This document shows, in pieces, positions 48,004 to 59,299 of a DNA stretch of 64,000 bases. The notes beneath the pieces are model-generated. The model did not search any database and had not been told where the DNA came from. It worked only from the letters and a program-made list of their open reading frames with translations. This DNA comes from Phytophthora quininea. Taxonomy: Eukaryota; Oomycota; Peronosporomycetes; Peronosporales; Peronosporaceae. The position numbers and the translations under genes were made by a program. Location of the stretch: NCBI GenBank assembly GCA_011947345.1, contig JAAVTG010000688.1, forward strand, positions 1 through 64,000. Direction: 5' to 3'. Each line of letters starts with the position of its first letter. Position 1 is the first letter of the stretch.

Positions 48004-50993
48004 ATGGTGCCGAAGATGCAGCGGCGCGTGGTGCAATCTCCCGATGGGATCGACCTGTCGGTGCAGGATGAGCGCAGTTTCCAGTACCTGGAGCTGCCTA
48101 ACGCCCTACATGCACTGGTGGTGAGCGACCCTTCCACCGAGACGGCGTCGGCCGCTATGGACGTGCGCGTGGGTTTCCACTCGGACCCGGAGGAACTGCC
48201 AGGGCTTGCGCACTTTTGCGAGCACATGCTGTTCCTGGGCACGCGCAAGTACCCGGACGAGAACAGCTACAGCGAATTCTTGAGTGCCAACGGCGGCAGC
48301 AGCAACGCCTTCACGTCGGGGAGAGACACCAACTTTTACTTTGACGTGGGGGCGACCCACCTGCACGAGGCGCTGGACCGCTTCGCCCAGTTCTTCATCG
48401 CCCCGCTTTTCACCCCCAGCGCCACAGAGAGGGAGATGAACGCAGTGGACTCGGAGAGCACCAACTACCTGCAGGACGACTCGTGGCGCATCAATCAGCT
48501 GGAGAGAGGGCTGGGCAACCACAAGCACCCGTACCACAAGTTCGGAGTCGGCAACAAGAAGACATTGAGCGACATCCCGTCGGAAAAGGGCATCGACGTG
48601 CGAGATGCACTACTCAAGTTCTACCACGAATACTACTCGGCTAGCATCATGAAGCTCGTCGTGTACGGCAAGGAGGACGTGGACACGCTCAGCGCGTGGG
48701 TGCGCGAGTTCTTTCAGAGATCCCGAATTCAGGGCGGAAAAGCCCCCGGTTTGAACGCGAGCAGCCTTACACTGTGGATCAGGTGGGCTGTCGACTCGAG
48801 GTTGTTCCTGTCATGGATTGGAAAGTCGTCCAGTGCTCGTGGGTGCTCCCGCCGCTTCGTGGGAAGAAGTACTCACAGCAGCAAGCTTCTGTGCTGAGTC
48901 ATCTCATCGGCCACGAAGGGCAGGGGTCGTTACTCTCGTATCTCAAGAAAAGAAGTGGGCCAATGGTGTGTATGCTGGCATTGTTGAAGATTTTGACGAG
49001 TTTTCACTGTTCGTGGTGAGCTTCGACGCGACAGAGGAAGGCATCGAACGGGCTGACGATATTTTGCAGGCGATGTTCCAGTACATACACTTGATGCTCT
49101 CATCTCCGTGGGAGAAATGGATGTTCGATGAGCTCGAGAACTTGTCGATTACGCACTACACATTTCAGAGCAAAAACCCTCCGGCTGATTTCACGAGCGT
49201 CGTTGCAGCGAATATGCACATCTTCCCGAAGCGAGATATCGTGTCCGAGGGGTTCTTTACTTTCCATACGAATGGGAACAAGCCCTCGCTCTTCTCCACC
49301 TGATGACTCCCGAACAAATGAGGGTACTCGTCGCGTGCCAAACATTTGAGGAAAATGCAACAAGCGAGGAGAAATGGTATGGCACCAAATACCGCGAAGT
49401 GCCGCTGTCCTCAGAGTTTTTGGAGGATATGCGAAACGCAGGAACGAACTTCGGTCTCCACCTGCCTCGTCCAAATGCTTTTGTGCTGTCGGAATTGAAC
49501 CTCGTTAGCAAACGGAGATTGGGCACGCTTCACAAGTTCCCGCAAGTCATTCGCAACGACGAGTTGTGCCGTGTGTGGTTCAAACCCGACGCCGAGTTTC
49601 AAAAGCCCCGGACGTTCGCTGTTGCCACGTTTCATTCCCCGAAGTGAACTCAACCCCATACAACTACGCTCTGACAGCGCTGTTTGTTGCTTGTTTAAAA
49701 GATGAGCTAAACGAGTATTCCTACGATGCGCTTCTTGCGGGGATGAGCTACAAGTTGCGCTTAAACGGCAGTAACATCTACTTGAGCCTCGGAGGTTACA
49801 GCCCAAAGCTACCCACACTTGTTCAGCGGATACTGGAAGTCATGGGTAGCTTTGAAGGCCACATTGGAAATGAAACGTTCGAGCGGGTTAAGCACGCCAA
49901 GTGCCGCTCGTTCGAAAATATGCGTCTCGAAGAAGCCCATAGGCACGCAGTTCAGCAGGAGTCAAACCTGCTACACGAGCGGAGCTGGAGCGTGGAGGAA
50001 ATCGTTACTGCAATCCGACGCTGTTCATTTTCAGCTGTAATAGCCCACTCGAAACGCCTCTTTCGACAGGTCTACACGGACATTCTCGTTTATGGTAATC
50101 TGGACAAGGTTGCGGCGTTGTCACTCGCTGGGCTAATTCTTGATCAAGTTCACGGACCACACGGGCCGACCACGTTACCATCACAGAAGCACTGGCTTGG
50201 TCGTCACGTAAAGTTATCCTGTGGGGTGGATTACGTGTACAGGTGCTTGCATCCCAACCCCGACAACGCTAATTGCGCGGTGAATTGTGTATACCAGATT
50301 GGCGCGGAAGATTATGTTGAGCGCGCGAAGCTGGCTTTGTTCTCCCAAATGGTCGATGAACCGCTTTTCGATCAACTTCGGACAAAGGAGCAGCTGGGCT
50401 ACACTGTGTACTCAACCCCGTCACGTGGAAATGGCGTACAGTCTTTCAAGGTCGTCGTGCAGTCCAATGTTGCGTCGCCGGAGTTAATTGAACAACGGAT
50501 TGACAAGTTTTTGAGCGAGTACCGCGATACAATGGCGCGCACGACCTCTGATCAACTGCAAAAGCACATCGAGTCTGTCGTAAAGGGGTACATCGAAAAG
50601 TACAAAAACCAAGAGGAAGAAATGCAAGCGTTGCTGGTGGAGATTGCAAACCATCAGTATGAGTTTGATCGGAAGGATAAACTTGCGGCGCTGGTGCGCA
50701 CGCTGCACCTCTCCGATGTCTTACAATTTTACGACGATTACATTCGCCCTGGAGGACAATTGCGGAAGAAGTTGAGTGTCCACGTGTATGGGAACGAAAC
50801 CCACAAGGAAGAACTTGCGGGTGACTGCAAAGCTAGTTGGTCTACGTTCAACAAGGAGAGTCAAACAAGTATCCAGGCTTCTATGGCGTTGGCTGCTCAG
50901 CCCGACAAGAGGACGGAATACATCAAAAATGCCCAAGAATTCAAACGCCGCGCATCGCAGTATGAAGCCCCAGTACCTGCAAGTGCTCTTTAG
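48004..50993 (+). CDS. Insulin-degrading-enzyme-like M16 metallopeptidase, four frameshifts as sequenced
   Basis: Near full length for the M16A (insulysin) family, about 1000 residues. The start at 48004 (MVPKMQRR) is chosen because family similarity begins there. The inverted zinc motif HFCEH is at residues 70-74. The distal Glu region (EREMNAVDSESTN) and SSNAFTSGRDTNFYF follow. Later parts include GQGSLLSYLKK, the middle M16 domain around FEENATSEEKWYGTKY, and the C-terminal domain with QLRTKEQLGYTVYS near 50380. Such enzymes cleave short peptides in a closed chamber. Four 1-nt losses interrupt the frame: in the T run near 48713, the A run near 48949, the G run near 49250 and the C run near 49640. 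All lie in homopolymers and conserved sequence continues across each. No introns seen. It ends 69 bp before the convergent ABC gene. Confidence 0.85.
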
Positions 50994-51062
50994 AATCATT
51001 TACAGAAAGAACTTCCACAGCCATCGGCAACAGCAACTTCAATTCTCTTGCTTGCCCGACAT

Positions 51063-54000
51063 TTATTTCAGCAGTTTATCCAAGCACCCTCCCTCTCTCG
51101 CGAGCTCGTAGAATACACCGCGCCGGTCCTTCACCAGGTTCCGAGGCGTGTCGAACTCCACCACGCGGCCGTCGCTCAGCACCATGATGCGGTCCGAGTC
51201 CAGCACCGTGCCCAGCCGATGCGCGATCGTCAGCACCGTCGCGTCGCGGAAGTCGTGGTTGATCATCTGCTGCAGCTTCTTCTCGGTGGCGTGGTCGATG
51301 GACGCCGTGGCCTCGTCCATCACGACGACGCGGCTGCGGGTCAGCAGCGCGCGAGCCATGCACAGCATCTGCCGCTCGCCCACGCTGAAGTTCTCTCCGT
51401 TCTCGCTCAGCTCGTACAAGAGTTGGTTCTCCAGCGCCGACACTTGCTGCTTCATGTCCACCTTCTCCAGCACCGCCCAGATCTCGGCGTCCGAGTACTC
51501 GTCGAACGGGTCCATGTAGGCTCGCAGTGCTCCCTTGAACAGCACGGGCGACTGCGGGATGATGGACAGGTTGGAGCGCAGTGTGCGCAGCGGCATGGAC
51601 GCGATATCGACGCCGTCGATGAGGATCCTGCCGGACAGCAGCTCGTTGATGCGGAAGAGCGCCATGGTGAGGCTGGACTTGCCTGCTCCAGTGCGTCCGA
51701 CGATGCCGATCTTCTCGTTGTTGTGGATGTCGAAGGAGAGTCCCTTGAGGACGGGTGCTCCGCCTTCCTTGTAGTTGAAGACGACATCCTGGAATTGGAC
51801 GGTGGAGGTTCGGGGCCATGCGGCATCAGGTTCGATGACAAGCGGTCGTTGAGTTCCTTCCGCGAGGATGGCTCCGTATTCGAGAATGCGTTCGGGGCTG
51901 ACCATTTGAATTTCTAACCATGACCAAGACATGACAAGACTGGAGAGACTACCGTCCACACTGAGTGCATAGGTGAACGCCAATCCAATGATACCGGGTG
52001 AAAGAAATTGGTGCAAGTAAACCAAGCTTGAAACGACCAGCGTCACAACACTAAAGCCTACGAGCTGCATTCGTAGCATGAACCAGTACTTCAGAATCAT
52101 CTGAGCGAACCATGCTTTACTGTTCACGTCATTGAGGAGGAAGTTCTCGCTAATCGTGCGGTCCACATAATTCGTGCCAAACGCGCGAATAACAACAACG
52201 CCGTCTTCCGACTGACTGACATAGCTCAAAATGGGTGACGCTGAAATCTTCCACAACCGCGCAACTTCACGCGATGGTGCGAGATACAAGTTCCCAATCT
52301 TCACGTAAATCCAAACCAGCGGGATGACCAGCAAGCCCAAAATCTTTATCGAATACACTGCCGTTGCCAGTTGGCAAGCAGTGAAGAAAAGCAAACCAAT
52401 TAGTTCTTGGAACGCGAACGAAATCATGAAATCCACAGCAGTCATATCATCACCGTACCGATTCACGATACGACCGATTGGATTCGCGTCGAAAAACCGC
52501 AGCGGAGCCCTCAGCAAAGAATTCGTCATGTTGTCGAACAAGTGCCGAGACGCACGAAGGCCAACCACTGCCACCGTCGTGGAGCGCACCAGTACCATCA
52601 CGGCGGTGCCGGCTCCCAACCACGCGTACACCTTCACGTTGTACACGGTCTCGTCTTCATTGTACGAGCCGTCCTTCTGGCCTGTCCAGTGACTGAGCCA
52701 CAGGTCGCTGCCGATCTGGAACACTTGCCACAGCGTCTGCACCACGAACAGGAACACGCACACTTTCATGCCGCCAAGCGAGTTGAAGTAGCTCGAGAAT
52801 ACCTCCTTCGACACCCGCCCCTCCTCGCGCTCTTCATCGTCCACGAGTCGGCCAGCGTCCTTGTTGCCATTGTCACTGGCCTCGTTTTCCTCGTTCGGCA
52901 TGTCCTCGGCGGACACCTTCAACGTATACGAGGAGCGAGGGAGAGCGACGTCGTGCCGAGTCGCCGTTAGCTCGCCGTCTTTCACCAGAACCTTCATGTT
53001 TGCCGCTCCGCTCGCAATGATGTCTGCACTGTGAGTCACGAGCACCACGGTCTTGTCCGCCAACAGGTTGCAGATGCAGTCGCCGAAAATCTGACTCTGC
53101 ACGATCGCGTCGACAGCAGCGAGAGGAGAATCCAAGAGCAGGATGTCGGCGTCCGAGTAGCACGCGCGGGCCAGGCACACGCGTGCCTTCTGTCCGCCCG
53201 ACAGGTTCACACCCTTCTGGCCGATCTCCGTCGAATCTCCTCCAGGAAATTGCTCCAGGTCTGGCAGAAGCCCGCACGCAGCGATCACACGCTGGTACCG
53301 ATCTTTCTCAAACGGGAGGCCGAACAGGACGTTGTCCCGGATCGTCATGTTCTGGATCCACGTTTCCTGTGAGTAGTAGGCGACGCGGCCTCGGACGAAC
53401 ACGTGACCGGATAGTTTGTCCATCTCGCCGAGCAGCGCCGAGCAGAGCGACGATTTGCCGCTGCCGACGGAGCCATGGACGACCACGAGGTCACCCTTCT
53501 TGACAGTGAGGTTGACATCGCTGAGCAATGCGGCGTCTTTGGTCCAGCCGAAGTTTCCCTTCTCGATAGACATCATGACGTCGTCTGGCTGCGCTGGGTC
53601 ATCGCGGGTGACGTTGGTGGGGGTAAATTCGTCGAGGGCGAGGTAATCCGAGAATCGATTCAGGGAGATCTTGGCTTGGATGAACATTTGAATGACCGTT
53701 GGCAAGTCTCGCAGCGGATCCCGAAGAGCGTTAAAGAGAGCAATGGCCGTGAACACTTTGGCTGCTGTTAAGGTTTTCTCCATGACAATCGCGTACACAG
53801 CGAAAGACACGGCTGACACAACCAGTGGTGAGGACCAGAGAATAGTGATGTTGACAGCCCCCACGTACAGGAATCGTTTCACTGCAGACAGTTCGGTGGT
53901 TCTGAACTTGTGGATCTTGTCTGCAAACTTGTCTTCCCAGGCGTTAAACTTGACAATTTGAATCGCGTTGAAAACCTCTTTGATCACGCCAAGCCGTTCA

Positions 54001-54853
54001 TCTTTTCGCTTCATGAGATCTACAAAAGCTTTACCAGAGCACTTTGCCAGGAAATAGCTCGCCAGCATTGTCACGCCAATCACAGCCAAGCCAGCGAAGG
54101 CGGCTAAACCGATGACCACGTAAAGCATCCACACTGCCACAACGATCTGGAGGGGATGATCCAGAGCTTGTTGACCTGGAAAGCTGCCCACAACACATTG
54201 TTGACATCCGAGGTCAGCAGGTTTGAAATGTCCACCACGTCAGAGTCGCTCTTTGTCTGGATACTACGCCGCATTGCCTTCTGGAAGAGCAGCGTCTTCA
54301 GCGTCACCGTTAGCCGCAGCGCGATCATCTCAAGCGCGTAATTCATTTGCGTTGATAGAATCGCGTCCACAAACCGCGATGCAAAGAAAACTCCGAGCCA
54401 GACACTGAGACTGCGCATGTCAATCTGATACACCGACAACGCGCCAATGACGTGGTGCAGCACAACCGGTGCGAAGAGGCTGGCTGCAGTGGAGTAGAGC
54501 ATCGCAAGACCCCACCGTAGGAACTTTCCACCGTAAGCACTGGTCATCGCCCTGGTGATGGACTTGTTGTGTCGCTCGTAGTGATCGTTGAACTCGTCGT
54601 ACGCCACCGTCGAGCGGAGTTCTCCTTCGAGATCCCATAGATGCTCATGCAGCTGGCAACAGTTGCCGAGGTCCACCAACGGGTTCGCGTACGAGAAGAA
54701 GAGCTTGGACCAGAAGGATGCAGTGCCCGGGGTGACCGTCTTCTCATGTAGTTGCTTCTTGACTCGGTTCACGTCATCGTCGACACTGGGGAACGTGTCG
54801 TAGCGCTGCTTTGTCTTGGTCGGGGACTGGACGGGCTGCAAAAGCGACACCAT
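51063..54853 (-). CDS. ABCC (MRP-type) transporter 1, one frameshift
   Basis: Full ABC transporter of TMD1-NBD1-TMD2-NBD2 order, about 1260 residues. The start at 54853 (MVSLLQP) matches the start of transporter 2. TMD1 begins near FWSKLFFSYANP. NBD1 has Walker A GSVGSGKSSL, signature LSGGQKAR and Walker B DILLLDSP. NBD2 has Walker A GRTGAGKSSL, signature FSVGERQ and Walker B VVVMDEATASID. ABCC proteins export glutathione or other conjugates and drugs across the plasma or vacuolar membrane using ATP. The NBD1 Walker B lacks the catalytic Glu (LDSP), usual for ABCC. Near 54155 one C is missing in a CCCC run, which breaks the frame between VNKLWIIP and LQIVVAVW. First of three tandem paralogues, convergent with the insulinase gene. 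Confidence 0.9.
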
Positions 54854-55138
54854 CGCGGACGTGAAGCTCGCGGTGTGCACTCGGCCGAGGAACTTGACGA
54901 CTGGTTAAGCGGCATGGTCCTCCTCCACGCGCGCGATCTCAGCTATACTGCGTCAGCGAAGTGAAGAGCGTGGCGCTAGTCATGTTGATTGGCTGCACTC
55001 GAGTTGACTAAAGTGGCGGATAACCGGACCATTTCACAGACCACCTCACTTAAAGCGATGGCGAGTGGATGAACTTGTTGCTGTTGTTTATGACTTCTTT
55101 ACGGACAACGTGCACAAATACTCCGTGAATTAATTACC
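54854..55138. other. Spacer between ABC transporters 1 and 2
   Basis: 285 bp. It holds the upstream region of transporter 1 and the 3' end of transporter 2, both on the minus strand. No gene seen. Confidence 0.6.
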
Positions 55139-58100
55139 CTACTCCGAAAGAAGTTTGTCAAGATACCCTCCCTCTCTCGCGAGCTCGTAGAACACACCGC
55201 GCCGGTCCTTCACCAGGTTCCGAGGCGTGTCGAACTCCACCACGCGGCCGTCGCTCAGCACCATGATGCGGTCCGAGTCCAGCACCGTGCCCAGCCGATG
55301 CGCGATCGTCAGCACCGTCGCGTCGCGGAAGTCGTGGTTGATCATCTGCTGCAGCTTCTTCTCGGTGGCGTGGTCGATGGACGCCGTGGCCTCGTCCATC
55401 ACGACGACGCGGCTGCGGGTCAGCAGCGCGCGAGCCATGCACAGCATCTGCCGCTCGCCCACGCTGAAGTTCTCTCCGTTCTCGCTCAGCTCGTACAAGA
55501 GTTGGTTCTCCAGCGCCGACACTTGCTGCTTCATGTCCACCTTCTCCAGCACCGACCAGATCTCGGCGTCCGAGTACTCGTCGAACGGGTCCATGTAGGC
55601 TCGCAGCGCTCCCTTGAACAGCACGGGCGACTGCGGGATGATGGACAGGTTGGAGCGCAGTGTGCGCAGCGGCATGGACGCGATATCGACGCCGTCGATG
55701 AGGATCCTGCCGGACAGCAGCTCGTTGATGCGGAAGAGCGCCATGGTGAGGCTGGACTTGCCTGCTCCAGTGCGTCCGACGATGCCGATCTTCTCGTTGT
55801 TGTGGATGTCGAAGGAGAGTCCCTTGAGGACGGGTGCTCCGCCTTCCTTGTAGTTGAAGACGACATCCTGGAATTGGACGGTGGAGGTTCGGGGCCATGC
55901 GGCATCAGGTTCGATGACAAGCGGTCGTTGAGTTCCTTCCGCGAGGATGGCTCCGTATTCGAGAATGCGTTCGGGGCTGACCATTTGAATTTCTAACCAT
56001 GACCAAGACATGACAAGACTGGAGAGACTACTGTCCACACTGAGTGCGTAGGTGAACGCCAATCCGACAAGCCCCGGAGACAGGAAGTCGCGGAGATAAA
56101 CAAGTCCCGACGACGAGGAAAATGACCCGCAACCGATGAGCTGCATGCGGAGTTGGAACCACTGCTGGGTGACGGTCTCCGCAAACCAGCATCTGCTGTT
56201 CACATCATTGCGAATGAAGTTTTCGTTGATCATACGACCCACTGTTTCGTCACCAAACGCGCGGATAACAACAACACCTTCTTCTGACTGGGTGACATGA
56301 CTGAGCACCGGGGATGAAGAAATCTTCCACAACCGCGAAATTTCTCTCGACGGGGCCAGGAAGAAGTTTGCGATTTTAACATAAATCCACACCAGAGGGA
56401 CAATGAGAACGCCAAGGAAGTTCATCGTATACACCGCCGTTGCCAACTGGCACACCGTAAAGAAGAACATGGCTAGAACACTGCCAAACGCAAAGGGAAT
56501 CATGAAATCCACAGCAGACATATCATCACCGTACCGATTCACGATACGACCGATTGGATTCGCGTCGAAAAACCGCAGCGGAGCCCTCAGCAAAGAATTC
56601 GTCATGTTGTCGAACAAGTGCCGAGACGCACGAAGGCCAACCACTGCCACCGTCGTGGAGCGCACCAGTACCATCACGGCGGTGCCGGCTCCCAACCACG
56701 CGTACACCTTCACGTTGTACACGGTCTCGTCTTCATTGTACGAGCCGTCCTTCTGGCCTGTCCAGTGACTGAGCCACAGGTCGCTGCCGATCTGGAACAC
56801 TTGCCACAGCGTCTGCACCACGAACAGGAACACGCACACTTTCATGCCGCCAAGCGAGTTGAAGTAGCTCGAGAATACCTCCTTCGACACCCGCCCCTCC
56901 TCGCGCTCTTCATCGTCCACGAGTCGGCCAGCGTCCTTGTTGCCATTGTCACTGGTCTCGTTTTCCTCGTTCGGCATGTCCTCGGCGGACACCTTCAACG
57001 TATACGAGGAGCGAGGGAGAGCGACGTCGTGCCGAGTCGCCGTTAGCTCGCCGTCTTTCACCAGAACCTTCATGTTTGCCGCTCCGCTCGCAATGATGTC
57101 TGCACTGTGAGTCACGAGCACCACGGTCTTGTCCGCCAACAGGTTGCAGATGCAGTCGCCGAAAATCTGACTCTGCACGATCGCGTCGACAGCAGCGAGA
57201 GGAGAATCCAAGAGCAGGATGTCGGCGTCCGAGTAGCACGCGCGGGCCAGGCACACGTGCCTTCTGTCCGCCCGACAGGTTCACACCCTTCTGGCCGATC
57301 TCCGTCGAATCTCCTCCAGGAAATTGCTCCAGGTCTGGCAGAAGCCCGCACGCAGCGATCACACGCTGGTACCGATCTTTCTCAAACGGGAGGCCGAACA
57401 GGACGTTGTCCCGGATCGTCATGTTCTGGATCCACGTTTCCTGTGAGTAGTAGGCGACGCGGCCTCGGACGAACACGTGACCGGATAGTTTGTCCATCTC
57501 GCCGAGCAGCGCCGAGCAGAGCGACGATTTGCCGCTGCCGACGGAGCCATGGACGACCACGAGGTCACCCTTCTTGACGGTGAGGTTGACGTCGCTGAGC
57601 AATGCGGCGTCTTTGGTCCAGCCGAAGTTTCCCTTCTCGATAGACATCATGACGTCGTCTGGCTGCGCTGGGTCATCGCGGGTGACGTTGGTGGGGGTAA
57701 ATTCGTCGAGGGCGAGGTAATCCGAGAATCGATTCAGGGAGATCTTGGCTTGGATGAACATTTGAATGACCGTTGGCAAGTCTCGCAGCGGATCCCGAAG
57801 AGCGTTAAAGAGAGCAATGGCCGTGAACACTTTGGCTGCTGTTAAGGTTTTCTCCATGACAATCGCGTACACAGCGAAAGACACGGCTGACACCACCAAC
57901 GGGGAGGACCAAAGAACGAAAATGTTGACTGCTCCGAGATACATGAAGCGCTTAACTGCCGATAGCTCGACGGCGCGAAGTTTGTGGATCTTGTCTGCAA
58001 ATTTGTCTTCCCAAGCGTTTAGCTTCACAATCTGAATTGCGTTGAAGACCTCCTTAATCGTCTTCATGCGGTCGTCCTTGTACTGCATGATGTCTTCAAA

Positions 58101-58921
58101 TGCGTTACCTGAAAGCTTCGCAATAACAAAACTCGCCAGCATAGAAGCAGCGATAACTGCCAGGCCGGCAAAAGCTGCGAGGTCGATGACAGCATACAGC
58201 ATGTACACGACGACGACGATCTGGATGGGGATGATCCACAGACTGTTGATCTGGAAAGCTGCAAACAACACATTGTTCACATCCGCCGAGTAGAGGTTGG
58301 AGATGTCCACGGCCTTGGCCTCGCCCTTGCTCTGGATGCTTCGTCGCATAGCCTTTTGGAATAGCAGCGCTTTCAGCGTCACTGTCAAGCGAAGTGCAAT
58401 CAACTCGAGGTAGAATCTCATTTGGGTCATCACCACTGCGTTCACAAGTCGGGAAGCAAAGAAAACACCGAGCCACACGCTGAGGCTGTACATGTCGATG
58501 TTGGGCGAAGCGAACACGGTGATCACGTGATTGAGCACGGCTGGGGCGAACACGTTGGCAGCAGTTGTGTAGAGCATGCCGAGTCCACACAACAGGAACC
58601 GTCCTCCGTAGGCCATGGCCATAGCTTTTACGATGGATTTACCGCGTCGCTCGTAGTGCTGGACGAACTCGTGGAAAGCGGCGGCCGTACGATTCTCGCC
58701 CTCGAGCTCCCACAGGTCGTCGTTGTCGAGCTGGCGCAGGTTGCCGGCGCTCATCATGGGGTTGGCGTACGAGAAGAAGAGCTTGGACCAGAAGGACGCT
58801 GTGCCAGGGGTGGATCCCGCGCCATGCAGTCGCTGCTTGGTCTCGTCCACAGAGTCGGCTACATTAGGGAACGTCGAGTACTTGGGGCGGGAGTTGCGTC
58901 AGACTGCAGCAGCCCCACCAT
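55139..58921 (-). CDS. ABCC (MRP-type) transporter 2, two frameshifts
   Basis: Same TMD1-NBD1-TMD2-NBD2 layout as transporter 1. The start at 58921 (MVGLLQSDA) is supported by its match to MVSLLQP in transporter 1. A missing C in a CCCC run near 58886 shifts the frame before YSTFPN, so an ATG at 58850 would otherwise be the first usable start. A second break, a 2-nt CG loss in the CACGCGTG context at about 57256, lies directly after the NBD1 signature LSGGQKAR and before CLARACY. Transporter 1 is intact at this point. NBD1, the linker and NBD2 are almost identical to transporter 1, while TMD1 and part of TMD2 (about 56060-56495) have clearly diverged. It likely exports conjugated small molecules. 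If the 2-nt loss is real, the protein would end after NBD1. Confidence 0.88.
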
Positions 58922-59299
58922 GACCAACGTCGTCGAAGCAGGAAGAGAGACCTGCGCGCTTCACGGCCAATCGGCGACTGGCCGCTTGGCGTTTGGCATG
59001 ACGCACTTGACAATCCCGACGGATCACGTTCTACCGCCGCGAAGACAGTGCGACGATTGCCAATCCCGGCCAGTGCATGGGGCTCCGTACGGAACGTTGC
59101 AGGCGAAAACGGTGTGGACGAATAGACCGCCGTGGGGAACAGAACGCAGCCCACCGGTTGAGTGTACCGGCGAACGACTGGCTGCAGTGGCGCCTGCCGA
59201 GGTCTCGTCACACGTAGCGAGCAGAGGGCAACCGGGAGCGGGAACTTCGGAGAGGATCCTGACGATTATTCTCTCTGTACACTAGCTAATCAATCTTGC
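58922..59299. other. Spacer between ABC transporters 2 and 3
   Basis: 378 bp. It contains the upstream region of transporter 2. No gene seen. Confidence 0.55.

Noticed and set aside
51048..51917. 289-codon plus-strand ORF, with similar ones at 55298-55996 and 59453-60055
   Set aside because: Antisense shadows of the ABC transporter NBD2, repeated because the NBDs are nearly identical.
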